This document shows positions 46,093-54,416 of a stretch of 56,843 nucleotides of DNA, in pieces. The DNA is from Bact-08 sp964533215 (lineage in GTDB: Bacteria; Bacteroidota; Bacteroidia; Bacteroidales; UBA932): NCBI GenBank assembly GCA_964533215.1, contig CAZHLJ010000009.1, positions 1 through 56,843 on the forward strand, read 5' to 3'. Position 1 is the first letter of the stretch. Each line of letters begins with the position of its first letter. The notes under the pieces were generated by a model. That model did not search any database. It was not told where the DNA came from and was given only the letters and a program-made list of their open reading frames with translations. Made by a program: the position numbers and the translations under genes.

Positions 46093-46158
46093 ATGAAAAT
46101 AAGAAGCCGCCATATCAATTTCAATCTTAAACACAGACACGTCCGACGATGTGCCTGA
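46093..46158 (+). CDS. Arg-rich leader peptide of the arginine operon
   Basis: A 22-codon open frame (21 residues plus TGA) too short for ORF callers. It starts ATG AAA ATA AGA AGC CGC and ends CGA CGA TGT GCC TGA. Five residues are Arg (4, 6, 15, 18, 19) and three are His (7, 14, 16). The adjacent CGA codons sit in the loop/3' arm of a small hairpin (46138-46153) that conflicts with a second one (46152-46165) spanning the stop codon. Position and composition suit a ribosome-stalling attenuator for Arg supply; translation has not been shown and I see no canonical terminator downstream. Confidence 0.65.
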   Translation: MKIRSRHINFNLKHRHVRRCA

Positions 46159-46215
46159 GAAGGCAGCTATAATAGATCTTTATAAGATCACTTCCACGCA
46201 GGTATTGTGTCCTGC
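46138..46215 (+). promoter_or_regulatory. Possible attenuator hairpins in the arginine leader
   Basis: Candidate stems: CACGTC/GATGTG (46138-46153, one G-T pair), TGCCT/AGGCA (46152-46165, mutually exclusive with the first), GATCTT/AAGATC (46175-46189) and GCAGG/CCTGC (46198-46215). None is followed by a clear U run. They may control ribosome entry or Rho action on the 46259 gene. Confidence 0.4.
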
Positions 46216-46258
46216 AAAATCACTTACATATTAACAATTTTACACTGTTTAATTCAAA

Positions 46259-46903
46259 ATGAATGTAAACATCTACGTGGCTAATTCTAGTCATGTAAAG
46301 TATGCAGAGAGAATCTGCGAATTGGTCTATATTTCTGCCCTGGAAAGAGGTACCGGAATTGCTAAGCGAACCCCTGAATACATTGCAGAGAAGATGATTG
46401 CCGGTAAGGCTGTCATTGCTCTGGATGGTGATGAGGTTGCCGGCTTCTCATATATTGAGACATGGAGTCATAAAAAATTTGTGGCAAACTCAGGTCTGAT
46501 TATTGCTCATGAATACAGGAAATCGGGACTGGCAAGGTTGGTAAAGGCAAAGATATTTGACCTTTCAAGAAAGCTTTATCCCGATGCTAAGATTTTTAGT
46601 ATCACTACCGGCTTGGCAGTAATGAAACTAAACACCGAGTTAGGTTTCAAACCGGTCACTTTTTCTGAATTGACTGATGACAAGGAGTTCTGGAAGGGTT
46701 GTGAAGGATGCAAGAACTTTGACATTCTTCAAAGAAATAACCATAAAATGTGTCTCTGCACCGGTCTGCTTTATGATCCGGCAGAAGTAGCAAAGAGAAA
46801 GGAGCAGCAAAACAAGTCTATTCCCACCCTCGCATCTGTAAGTAGGGCATTGCTGATAACTCCTCTGACAAAGATAAATTCGTTAATTTCCTTTAAAAAA
46901 TAG
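46259..46903 (+). CDS. GNAT acyltransferase, candidate N-acylglutamate synthase
   Basis: A 214-residue cytoplasmic GNAT enzyme heading the arginine operon. The acyl-CoA motif is IIAHEYRKSGLARLVK (R-x2-G-x-A) and the middle has a typical GNAT fold. Four cysteines form C-x2-C-x13-C-x-C (148, 151, 165, 167), which may bind metal. The first pathway step, acylation of glutamate, has no other gene in the operon; with an argF' downstream the donor is probably succinyl-CoA. Function inferred from position. Confidence 0.82.
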   Translation: MNVNIYVANSSHVKYAERICELVYISALERGTGIAKRTPEYIAEKMIAGKAVIALDGDEVAGFSYIETWSHKKFVANSGLIIAHEYRKSGLARLVKAKIFDLSRKLYPDAKIFSITTGLAVMKLNTELGFKPVTFSELTDDKEFWKGCEGCKNFDILQRNNHKMCLCTGLLYDPAEVAKRKEQQNKSIPTLASVSRALLITPLTKINSLISFKK

Positions 46904-46913
46904 AATACAAGAG

Positions 46914-48104
46914 ATGAAGAAAAAAGTTGTTCTAGCATTCAGCGGAGGGTTGGATACCTCATTCTGCGTACCTTACCTTAAGTTTGAAAGAGATCTGGAG
47001 GTGCATACGGTTATGGTAAACACAGGTGGATTCACCCCTGCAGAGGAGAAAAAAATAGAGGAGAGGGCTCTTGCACTTGGGGCCACCTCTCATATAAACA
47101 TCAATGCTGTTAACGAATATTACAGCAAGGGCATAAAATACCTGCTGTTTGGAAACATATTGAAAAATGCGACATATCCACTTTCAGTAAGTTCTGAAAG
47201 GATTTTCCAAGCGTTGGAGGTGTTAAAGGTTGTGCAAAAAATGAACGCTGAATATGTCGCTCACGGAAGTACTGGCGCAGGTAACGATCAGGTAAGGTTC
47301 GACCTCGTTTTTGAGGTAATGGCTCCAGGGGTAAAGGTTATTGCACCTATCAGAGAGCTTGGGCTTGCAAGGAAAGAGGAGATAGATTATCTAAACAAGC
47401 ATAATTTCGACTTTTCCTGGGAGAAGGCAAAATATTCAATCAATCAGGGTCTTTGGGGAACAAGCATTGGAGGCGTTGAGACACTGCATTCAGACGGTGT
47501 GCTTCCAGAGGAGGCTTACCCTTCACAGGTAACAAAGAAAGGCTCTGAGAGAATAAAGATAGGTTTCGAGAAGGGTGAGCCTTGTTCAATAAATGGTGAA
47601 AAGATGGATCCCGTAAGCCTTATACACAAGCTGAACGGCATTGCAAATCCATACGGTGCAGGAAGAGACATACACGTAGGAGATACAATAATCGGTATAA
47701 AAGGGAGAGTCGGATTCGAAGCGGCAGCTCCGCTTATTCTAGTGAAGGCTCATCACTTATTGGAAAAACACACTCTCACAAAAGGGCAGCTCTATTGGAA
47801 GGAGCAACTTGCCGGCTGGTATGGACAACTTATGCACGAGGCTCAGTATCTGGAACCATTAATGAGAAACATTGAGACATTCATGGATGATACTCAGAAG
47901 AATGTGTGCGGTACGGTTGAGGTAGAGCTTCGTCCATACCACTTTGCAATATTAGGTTGCGAAAGTCCTTATGATCTGATGAATTCTAAATTCGGAGAAT
48001 ACGGAGAGGCGAACAAGTCTTTCACTGGACAGGATGTTATCGGATTCACCAAGGTATTGGCTAATCCTTTGAAAATCTATTATTCTGTACATAAAAATGA
48101 TTAA
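46914..48104 (+). CDS. argG: Argininosuccinate synthase
   Basis: Joins citrulline and aspartate using ATP. At 396 residues the length is normal. The N-terminal PPi loop is VVLAFSGGLDTSFCVPYL, and HGSTGAGNDQVRFD and the C-terminal GEYGEANKSFTGQD region follow. It lies 10 nt after the GNAT gene and overlaps argC by 8 nt. Confidence 0.96.
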   Translation: MKKKVVLAFSGGLDTSFCVPYLKFERDLEVHTVMVNTGGFTPAEEKKIEERALALGATSHININAVNEYYSKGIKYLLFGNILKNATYPLSVSSERIFQALEVLKVVQKMNAEYVAHGSTGAGNDQVRFDLVFEVMAPGVKVIAPIRELGLARKEEIDYLNKHNFDFSWEKAKYSINQGLWGTSIGGVETLHSDGVLPEEAYPSQVTKKGSERIKIGFEKGEPCSINGEKMDPVSLIHKLNGIANPYGAGRDIHVGDTIIGIKGRVGFEAAAPLILVKAHHLLEKHTLTKGQLYWKEQLAGWYGQLMHEAQYLEPLMRNIETFMDDTQKNVCGTVEVELRPYHFAILGCESPYDLMNSKFGEYGEANKSFTGQDVIGFTKVLANPLKIYYSVHKND

Positions 48105-49089
48105 AGCGTCTATAGCAGGAGGAACTGGGTATACAGCAGGTGAGCTTCTCAGGATATTGATAAACCATCCGGAAGTGGAGGTTTCATCAGTGCTTAGCAC
48201 CACGTCTGCGGGAGCTGATATTTCTACAGTTCACAGGGATCTTCTGGGTGAGACCTCCATAAAATTTTCTAACGAAAAAGATTTTTCATCATCTATGAAA
48301 AGTGTAGATGTTCTCTTTTTGTGTCTGGGACATGGCCTTTCCAAAAAGTTTCTTGAAGATTATCCGCTTTCGACAGGATGCAGGATAATTGACCTTGGCA
48401 ATGATTTCCGCCTGGAAAGCCAATATGGAGAGAAAAACTTTGTATACGGACTAAGCGAACTGTTCAGAAATGAGATAAAATCGGCAAATTATATCGCCAA
48501 TCCTGGTTGCTTTGCTACATCAATACTTCTGGGTACATCACCTCTTGCTTTGAAGGGGGCGTTGGTGGACGATATTCATATCCACGCCATCACCGGATCT
48601 ACTGGTGCTGGGAAATCACCTTCTGAAAGCACTCATTTCAGCTATAGAAATTCAAATATTTCAGTATACAAGCCATTTACCCACCAGCATTTGGGGGAGA
48701 TAGAGAAAAGTCTCACCAGGCTCCTGGGAGCTAAAGTTCCTTCTGTGAATTTCGTTCCAGTAAGAGGGGATTTTGCAAGGGGGATTTTTGCGAGCATTTA
48801 TACAAAATGTTCAGACAACACCACGCCTGAGGAGATGAGGAAGTATTACAGTCAAGTCTATAAGGATTCTCCTTTCGTCTTTGTCTCTGATGAAAGCATC
48901 TCCCTGAAGGAGGTTGTAAATACAAACAAGGCGCTTCTCCATGTTGAAAGACACAATGGGTTCTGGCATATTACCTCTATTATAGACAACCTTCTCAAAG
49001 GTGCATCCGGACAGGCTGTCCAAAATATGAACCTGATGTTCGGGCTGGAAGAGAATTGTGGACTTCGCCTTAAGGGTAATGCATTTTAG
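48097..49089 (+). CDS. argC: N-acyl-gamma-glutamyl-phosphate reductase
   Basis: NADPH-dependent reduction of the acylglutamyl phosphate. The 330-residue protein starts IKASIAGGTGYTAGELLRIL (nucleotide-binding G-x-x-G) and contains the active-site cysteine in NPGCFATSIL and HAITGSTGAGKSPSE. Eight-nt overlap with argG suggests coupled translation. The substrate acyl group is presumably succinyl, from the argF' type below. Confidence 0.95.
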   Translation: MIKASIAGGTGYTAGELLRILINHPEVEVSSVLSTTSAGADISTVHRDLLGETSIKFSNEKDFSSSMKSVDVLFLCLGHGLSKKFLEDYPLSTGCRIIDLGNDFRLESQYGEKNFVYGLSELFRNEIKSANYIANPGCFATSILLGTSPLALKGALVDDIHIHAITGSTGAGKSPSESTHFSYRNSNISVYKPFTHQHLGEIEKSLTRLLGAKVPSVNFVPVRGDFARGIFASIYTKCSDNTTPEEMRKYYSQVYKDSPFVFVSDESISLKEVVNTNKALLHVERHNGFWHITSIIDNLLKGASGQAVQNMNLMFGLEENCGLRLKGNAF

Positions 49090-49122
49090 TTGATTACAAA
49101 TGATTATAAGTTAGATTACAGA

Positions 49123-50274
49123 ATGAAAATATTTGAAGTATATAAATTGTGGCCCATAGAACCTGTAAAGGCTAAAGGTTGTAAGGTTTGGGATAAGGAG
49201 GGAAATGAATACCTCGATCTCTATGGCGGCCATGCTGTGATTTCCATTGGACATGCCCATCCTACCTATAATTCCATGGTTAAGGAGCAACTTGAGAAGA
49301 TCGGTTTTTACTCAAACGCTGTGCAAAATTCTCTTCAAGAAGAACTTGCAGAAAGATTAGGAATAGTAAGCGGATATCAGGATTATTCTCTCTTCCTGTG
49401 CAATTCAGGAGCTGAGGCAAACGAGAATGCCCTTAAGCTTGCATCATTCAATAGCGGAAAGAAAAGAGTAATTGCATTCAAAGGGGCTTTTCATGGAAGA
49501 ACTTCAGGAGCAGTATCCGTAACGGATAACTTGAAAATTGTCAGTCCTTTCAATTCTGATCATCAGGTTACTTTTGTCCCTCTTAACGACATCAAGGCTG
49601 TGGAGAAAGAGATTTCCAAAGGAGATTGTGCGGCAGTTATAATTGAGGGAATACAGGGTGTTGCGGGGATTTACGCTCCATCGGATGAGTTTTTCAGAGA
49701 ACTGAGAACCGTTACACAACAATATGGAGTATCACTTATTCTTGATGAGGTGCAATCAGGATATGGCAGGTCCGGTAAATTCTTTGCCCATCAGTATTCC
49801 GGCATAAAACCAGACATTATTACCACAGCTAAAGGCATGGGAAATGGTTTCCCTATCGGAGGGGTGTTGATTTCTCCTGATATCAAGGCCCAGCAAGGAA
49901 TGTTGGGAACCACATTCGGAGGCAACCATCTTGCCTGTACAGCGGCCATTGCTGTGTTAAAGGTTATTGAAAAGGAATCATTGGTTTCAAACGCTGCAGA
50001 AATGGGCAGATACTTGATTGACAATCTTGAAAAGATGAAATCGGGTAAAGGAGAGGGAGCTATTAACGATATAAGAGGGGTTGGATTGATGATTGGTATA
50101 GAGATGAGTGATGGCTTTACTCAGGTTCGGGATAAACTACTATTTGAAGACAAAATTTTTACTGGAGGTGCTAAGTCAAATATTATAAGGCTCCTTCCGC
50201 CTCTTAATATAAGCAAGGAAGAGATAGACCTGTTCCTTGACAGTTTTGAAAATCAATTGGGCAAAATTAAATAA
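49123..50274 (+). CDS. argD: Acylornithine aminotransferase
   Basis: A PLP-dependent class III aminotransferase of about 383 residues. Motifs: GGHAVISIGHAHP, NSGAEANENALKLA, FHGRTSGA, LILDEVQSGYGRSG and the PLP lysine in TTAKGMGNGFPIGG. I chose the ATG at 49123 (MKIFEVYKLW); the frame extends upstream to a TTG at 49090. Confidence 0.95.
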   Translation: MKIFEVYKLWPIEPVKAKGCKVWDKEGNEYLDLYGGHAVISIGHAHPTYNSMVKEQLEKIGFYSNAVQNSLQEELAERLGIVSGYQDYSLFLCNSGAEANENALKLASFNSGKKRVIAFKGAFHGRTSGAVSVTDNLKIVSPFNSDHQVTFVPLNDIKAVEKEISKGDCAAVIIEGIQGVAGIYAPSDEFFRELRTVTQQYGVSLILDEVQSGYGRSGKFFAHQYSGIKPDIITTAKGMGNGFPIGGVLISPDIKAQQGMLGTTFGGNHLACTAAIAVLKVIEKESLVSNAAEMGRYLIDNLEKMKSGKGEGAINDIRGVGLMIGIEMSDGFTQVRDKLLFEDKIFTGGAKSNIIRLLPPLNISKEEIDLFLDSFENQLGKIK

Positions 50275-50285
50275 TTTAACCAGAG

Positions 50286-51239
50286 ATGAAAAAATTCACC
50301 TGTGTACAAGATATCGGACCTCTGGATATAGCTTTGGCAAAGGCGAGAGAGGTTAAGCAAAACCCTTTTGCAGATTGCAATTTAGGGAAGAACAAGACTC
50401 TTCTGATGGTTTTTTTCAATTCAAGTCTCAGAACTCGTTTAAGCACCCAGAAAGCAGGACTAAACCTTGGAATGAATGTGATTGTTCTGGATATCAATCA
50501 AGGAGCATGGAAGCTTGAGACAGAAAAAGGGGTGATAATGGATGGAGACAAATCAGAGCATATTCTTGAAGCAATTCCTGTAATGGCTTCATATTGTGAT
50601 ATCATTGGAGTTCGCTCGTTTGCAAATCTAGAGAACAAGGCTGATGATTATAATGAGCTTATTTTAAATCAGTTCATTCAATATTCCGGTAAGCCTGTCT
50701 TCAGTATGGAGGCAGCTACACGTCATCCATTGCAAAGCTTTGCAGATTTGATAACCATTGAGGAGTACAAAAAAGTGGCTAGACCCAAGGTTGTGTTGAC
50801 TTGGGCTCCGCATCCGAAGGCACTTCCACAAGCTGTTCCCAACTCTTTTTCTGAGTGGATGAATGCAACGGATTACGACTTTGTTATTACACACCCAAGA
50901 GGATATGAGCTTGCCCCTGAATTTGTTGGAAGAGCCAAAGTGGAGTATGATCTAGAGTCTGCTTACAAGGATGCGGATTTTATATATGCGAAGAATTGGT
51001 CTGTATTCAATGATCCTGATTATGGTAAGATATTGAACATGGATAGAAGTTGGATGGTTGATAATTGTAAGATGCAACTCACCCGGAATGCAAAATTTAT
51101 GCACTGTCTTCCGGTTAGAAGGAATATGATAGTGAGCGATGAGGTTATTGATAGTCCCGATTCTGTTGTGATACCGGAGGCTGCAAACAGAGTTGTTTCG
51201 GCTCAGGTCGTTCTAAGAGAAATGTTGAGAACATTATAG
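50286..51239 (+). CDS. argF': N-succinylornithine carbamoyltransferase (argF' type)
   Basis: Transfers carbamoyl to N-acylornithine instead of ornithine. The 317-residue protein has the phosphate-binding FFNSSLRTRLSTQ (SLRTR rather than the S-T-R-T-R of ordinary OTCases) and CLPVRRNMIVSDEV, hallmarks of the acyl-ornithine branch known from Bacteroides. The substrate-discriminating position 90, Pro in the B. fragilis enzyme, is Ser here (DGDKSEHILE), which by the reported behaviour of the related acetyl enzyme fits N-succinyl rather than N-acetyl (Glu) preference. Confidence 0.94.
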   Translation: MKKFTCVQDIGPLDIALAKAREVKQNPFADCNLGKNKTLLMVFFNSSLRTRLSTQKAGLNLGMNVIVLDINQGAWKLETEKGVIMDGDKSEHILEAIPVMASYCDIIGVRSFANLENKADDYNELILNQFIQYSGKPVFSMEAATRHPLQSFADLITIEEYKKVARPKVVLTWAPHPKALPQAVPNSFSEWMNATDYDFVITHPRGYELAPEFVGRAKVEYDLESAYKDADFIYAKNWSVFNDPDYGKILNMDRSWMVDNCKMQLTRNAKFMHCLPVRRNMIVSDEVIDSPDSVVIPEAANRVVSAQVVLREMLRTL

Positions 51240-51263
51240 GTATCCGTTAATAAATTATTGGTT

Positions 51264-52037
51264 ATGAAAGAATTGACTGTTATTAAAATTGGGGGGAATA
51301 TTGTTGACAAACCTGCTGCTCTCGAGGTTTTTTTAAAGGATTTCAGCAAGTACCCGGATCCGAAGATATTGATTCATGGGGGAGGCGTTCTGGCAAGCGA
51401 TCTTTCGGCAAAGATGGGTGTTGAGGTTAAGATGCAAAATGGACGGAGGGTAACTGACCTGGATACGCTGAAACTTGTGACAATGGTCTATGCGGGTTGG
51501 ATAAATAAGAGCATTGTGGCAATGCTACAAAAGTTTGGATGCAACGCCATCGGGCTTTCCGGTGCGGATGGAGATATCGTGCCTGCAACAAGACGTTCGC
51601 CTGAACCTATTGATTTCGGATATGTTGGAGATGTGAATCCAGCAGACATCAACAGTGGCCTCTTGCAAAGTCTTCTCGGCAGGGGAATTACCCCAGTATT
51701 CTGCGCAATCACCCATGACCGAAATGGTTCCCTGCTAAACACTAATGCAGATACAATGGCCTCAAATATTGCAATTTCATTATCACATTGTTTCTATACA
51801 AAACTGATATATTGCTTTGAGAAGGAGGGGGTGCTTTCTGATCAAGATAATCCTGACTCTATAGTCCCACTTATATCAAGAGCAAATTACCAGACTCTTA
51901 AAGAGAATGGCGCAATTACGGGCGGCATGTTGCCAAAGCTCGACAATGCCTTTTCTGCTATTGAAAGCGGTGTTTCGGAAGTATATATCAAGCATGCATC
52001 AAATTTAGGAAATAATAAGGGAACTGTGTTAAAATGA
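51264..52037 (+). CDS. argB: N-acylglutamate kinase
   Basis: Phosphorylates N-acyl-L-glutamate. About 257 residues from the ATG at 51264; a TTG lies at 51258. Motifs: VIKIGGNIVD, ILIHGGGVLAS, NGRRVTDLDTL and GAITGGMLPKLDNAFSAIESGV. It shares the ATGA overlap with argE. In an argF' pathway it presumably uses N-succinylglutamate. Confidence 0.95.
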   Translation: MKELTVIKIGGNIVDKPAALEVFLKDFSKYPDPKILIHGGGVLASDLSAKMGVEVKMQNGRRVTDLDTLKLVTMVYAGWINKSIVAMLQKFGCNAIGLSGADGDIVPATRRSPEPIDFGYVGDVNPADINSGLLQSLLGRGITPVFCAITHDRNGSLLNTNADTMASNIAISLSHCFYTKLIYCFEKEGVLSDQDNPDSIVPLISRANYQTLKENGAITGGMLPKLDNAFSAIESGVSEVYIKHASNLGNNKGTVLK

Positions 52038-53104
52038 CAATTGATAGAAAATATTATTCGGATGCAGAAGATCTTTTGCACAAGATTGTAAGAATTGCTT
52101 CATTTTCTGGAGAAGAGAAGGAAGTGTCGATGTTCATATTTAACTACCTTAATGAAAAAGGAGTTGATTGCATAAGGGTAAAAAACAATCTAATAGCGTA
52201 TTCCAAAGATTACAACGCTTCCAGGCCGACACTTATGCTTAATTCTCATATGGATACAGTAAGGCCTAGTGAGGATTACCTGATAGATCCGTTTAATCCG
52301 CCAATTTCTGAAGAGAAGATATGGGGTCTTGGCAGTAATGATGCAGGCGGGTCTGTTGTCTCTATGATAGAGACTTTCCTTTATTTTAACGGCAATAACA
52401 GAAAACTCCCTTTCAATCTTCTGTTGGTGATATCTGCAGAAGAGGAGACTTCCGGAAAAAACGGTATTGACGTCGTCCTTAAAAAGGTCCCGGATATCAG
52501 TTGTGCAATTGTAGGGGAGCCAACAGGCATGAAAGTGGCTATTGCAGAGAGAGGTTTGTTGGTTGTAGATGCTTTGGCACAAGGTGTGAGTGGGCATGCT
52601 GCAAGAGGTGAGGGTGTAAATGCAATATATGTTGCTATTGAGGATATTAATTGGCTTACTAATTACAAATTTCCTAAAATCTCATCACAGATGGGTGAGG
52701 TGAAGGTTTCTGTGACACAAATAGAGGCCGGCAGACAACATAATGTAGTTCCGGACAGATGTAAATTCGTTATAGATATAAGGCCAACTGATCAGTACAC
52801 CAATACAGACATAATGGATATTCTATCTGTAAAAATGAGGAGTGTCATCAAGGCCCGGTCTCTGACAAATAAAAGCTCCTCAATTTCTGAAAATCATCCT
52901 CTTGTAAAAAACGCAAAATCGCTTGGACTGGAAAGATATATTTCTCCAACGACATCTGACTGGATGCGCATTAACTTTCCGGCAATCAAGATGGGGCCCG
53001 GAGATTCCTCCCGCTCGCACAGGGCTGACGAGTACATACTTAGGGAAGAAATTAGAAGTGGTGTTGAGGGATACATTAAATTTGTAAATAACTTAGAGTT
53101 ATAG
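52034..53104 (+). CDS. argE: N-acylornithine/N-acylcitrulline deacylase, M20 family
   Basis: A zinc hydrolase removing the acyl group from N-acyl-citrulline. The 356-residue protein has the M20 metal motifs NSHMDTVRP, WGLGSNDAGGSVVS, EEETSGKNG and VGEPTGM. It starts within the argB stop (ATGA). In the N-acylornithine transcarbamylase route the deacylation follows carbamoylation, which explains its place in the operon. Confidence 0.93.
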   Translation: MTIDRKYYSDAEDLLHKIVRIASFSGEEKEVSMFIFNYLNEKGVDCIRVKNNLIAYSKDYNASRPTLMLNSHMDTVRPSEDYLIDPFNPPISEEKIWGLGSNDAGGSVVSMIETFLYFNGNNRKLPFNLLLVISAEEETSGKNGIDVVLKKVPDISCAIVGEPTGMKVAIAERGLLVVDALAQGVSGHAARGEGVNAIYVAIEDINWLTNYKFPKISSQMGEVKVSVTQIEAGRQHNVVPDRCKFVIDIRPTDQYTNTDIMDILSVKMRSVIKARSLTNKSSSISENHPLVKNAKSLGLERYISPTTSDWMRINFPAIKMGPGDSSRSHRADEYILREEIRSGVEGYIKFVNNLEL

Positions 53105-53107
53105 AAT

Positions 53108-54403
53108 ATGAGTAAATTGTGGGAAAAGGGTACAGAAGCTAACAAGATGGTAGAAAAATTTACTGTCGGCAATGATGGCGAGTTGGATCTCAGGCTTGCT
53201 AAATATGATATAATGGGCTCAATCGCTCATATTACCATGCTTGAAAGTATAGGGTTGCTATCGAAAGAAGAGCTTTCGCTTCTTAAAGGAGAGCTTGCCA
53301 AATTGCTGGAAGTTGTTTCTGCCGGCGATTTTAAGATAGAGGGTGATGTTGAAGATATTCATTCTCAGGTAGAACTTTATCTTACAAACGTTCTTGGGGA
53401 GACTGGCAAGAAAATCCATTCTGGACGTTCGAGAAATGACCAGGTGCTTGTAGATGTCAAACTCTTTCTGAGAGATGAAGTCTTGGTTTTCAAGGAGGAG
53501 ATAAAGGCTCTTTTTGATTTGCTTCAGTCACTGAGCGAAGAGTACAAAAACGTACTAATGCCGGGATATACACATGGACAGATTGCTATGCCTTCTTCAT
53601 TTGGATTGTGGTTTGGAGCTTATGCGGAGACCCTTGTAGATGATGTCTACTCATTGGCTGCTGCCTGGAATGCTGTAAACCAGAACCCTCTTGGATCTGC
53701 GGCCGGCTACGGAAGTTCTTTTCCACTTGACAGGGATATGACAACAAGCTTGCTTGGGTTCAAGAGCATGAATTATAATTCAATTTCAGCGCAGTTAAGC
53801 AGAGGTAAATCAGAAAAGGTTGTGGCAAACGCACTCTCTCTGCTGGCAGCTACTTTAAATAAACTTGCTGCTGATTGTACAATGTATATGTGTGGTAACT
53901 ATGGCTTTATCTCATTCCCGGACGAACTGACAACCGGGTCAAGCATAATGCCCCATAAGAAAAATCCAGACGTATGGGAACTTGTACGTGCAAACTGCAA
54001 CAGGATTCAAAGCACTCCAAATGAGATATCATTGTTGTGCACAAATCTTCCTCACGGCTACCATAGAGATTTTCAGCTTCTGAAGGATATTCTTTTCCCT
54101 TCTATGGAGAGGATGCACAATTGTCTGAAGATGACAATGCTTATGCTGTCAAACATCAGAGTAAACAAAGGGATTATTGATGATCCCAGATATGACTATC
54201 TATTTACCGTTGAGGAGGTCAACAAGCTTGTACTTTCCGGAACTCCTTTCAGAGAGGCCTATAAAATTGTAGGCAAAGAGGTTATGTCAGGTACTTTTGA
54301 GGCTAAAAGAGAAGTTGCCCACACTCACAAGGGGAGTATAGGCAACTTATGTAATTCCGAAATCAAAGCCAAAATGCTTCAGGCCATTGAACATATTATT
54401 TAG
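53108..54403 (+). CDS. argH: Argininosuccinate lyase
   Basis: Splits argininosuccinate into arginine and fumarate, completing the pathway. The 431-residue protein has HSGRSRNDQVLVD, the signature GSSIMPHKKNPD, and YTHGQIAMP. Slightly short at the C terminus compared with typical 450-470. Last gene of the operon; it converges with the dipeptidase gene 13 nt away, and I see no terminator in the gap. Confidence 0.96.
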   Translation: MSKLWEKGTEANKMVEKFTVGNDGELDLRLAKYDIMGSIAHITMLESIGLLSKEELSLLKGELAKLLEVVSAGDFKIEGDVEDIHSQVELYLTNVLGETGKKIHSGRSRNDQVLVDVKLFLRDEVLVFKEEIKALFDLLQSLSEEYKNVLMPGYTHGQIAMPSSFGLWFGAYAETLVDDVYSLAAAWNAVNQNPLGSAAGYGSSFPLDRDMTTSLLGFKSMNYNSISAQLSRGKSEKVVANALSLLAATLNKLAADCTMYMCGNYGFISFPDELTTGSSIMPHKKNPDVWELVRANCNRIQSTPNEISLLCTNLPHGYHRDFQLLKDILFPSMERMHNCLKMTMLMLSNIRVNKGIIDDPRYDYLFTVEEVNKLVLSGTPFREAYKIVGKEVMSGTFEAKREVAHTHKGSIGNLCNSEIKAKMLQAIEHII

Positions 54404-54416
54404 TATCTTCATTCTC

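Noticed and set aside
46159..46258. Arginine-leader region as a riboswitch
   Set aside because: No known riboswitch core recognised; the Arg-rich ORF explains the region better.
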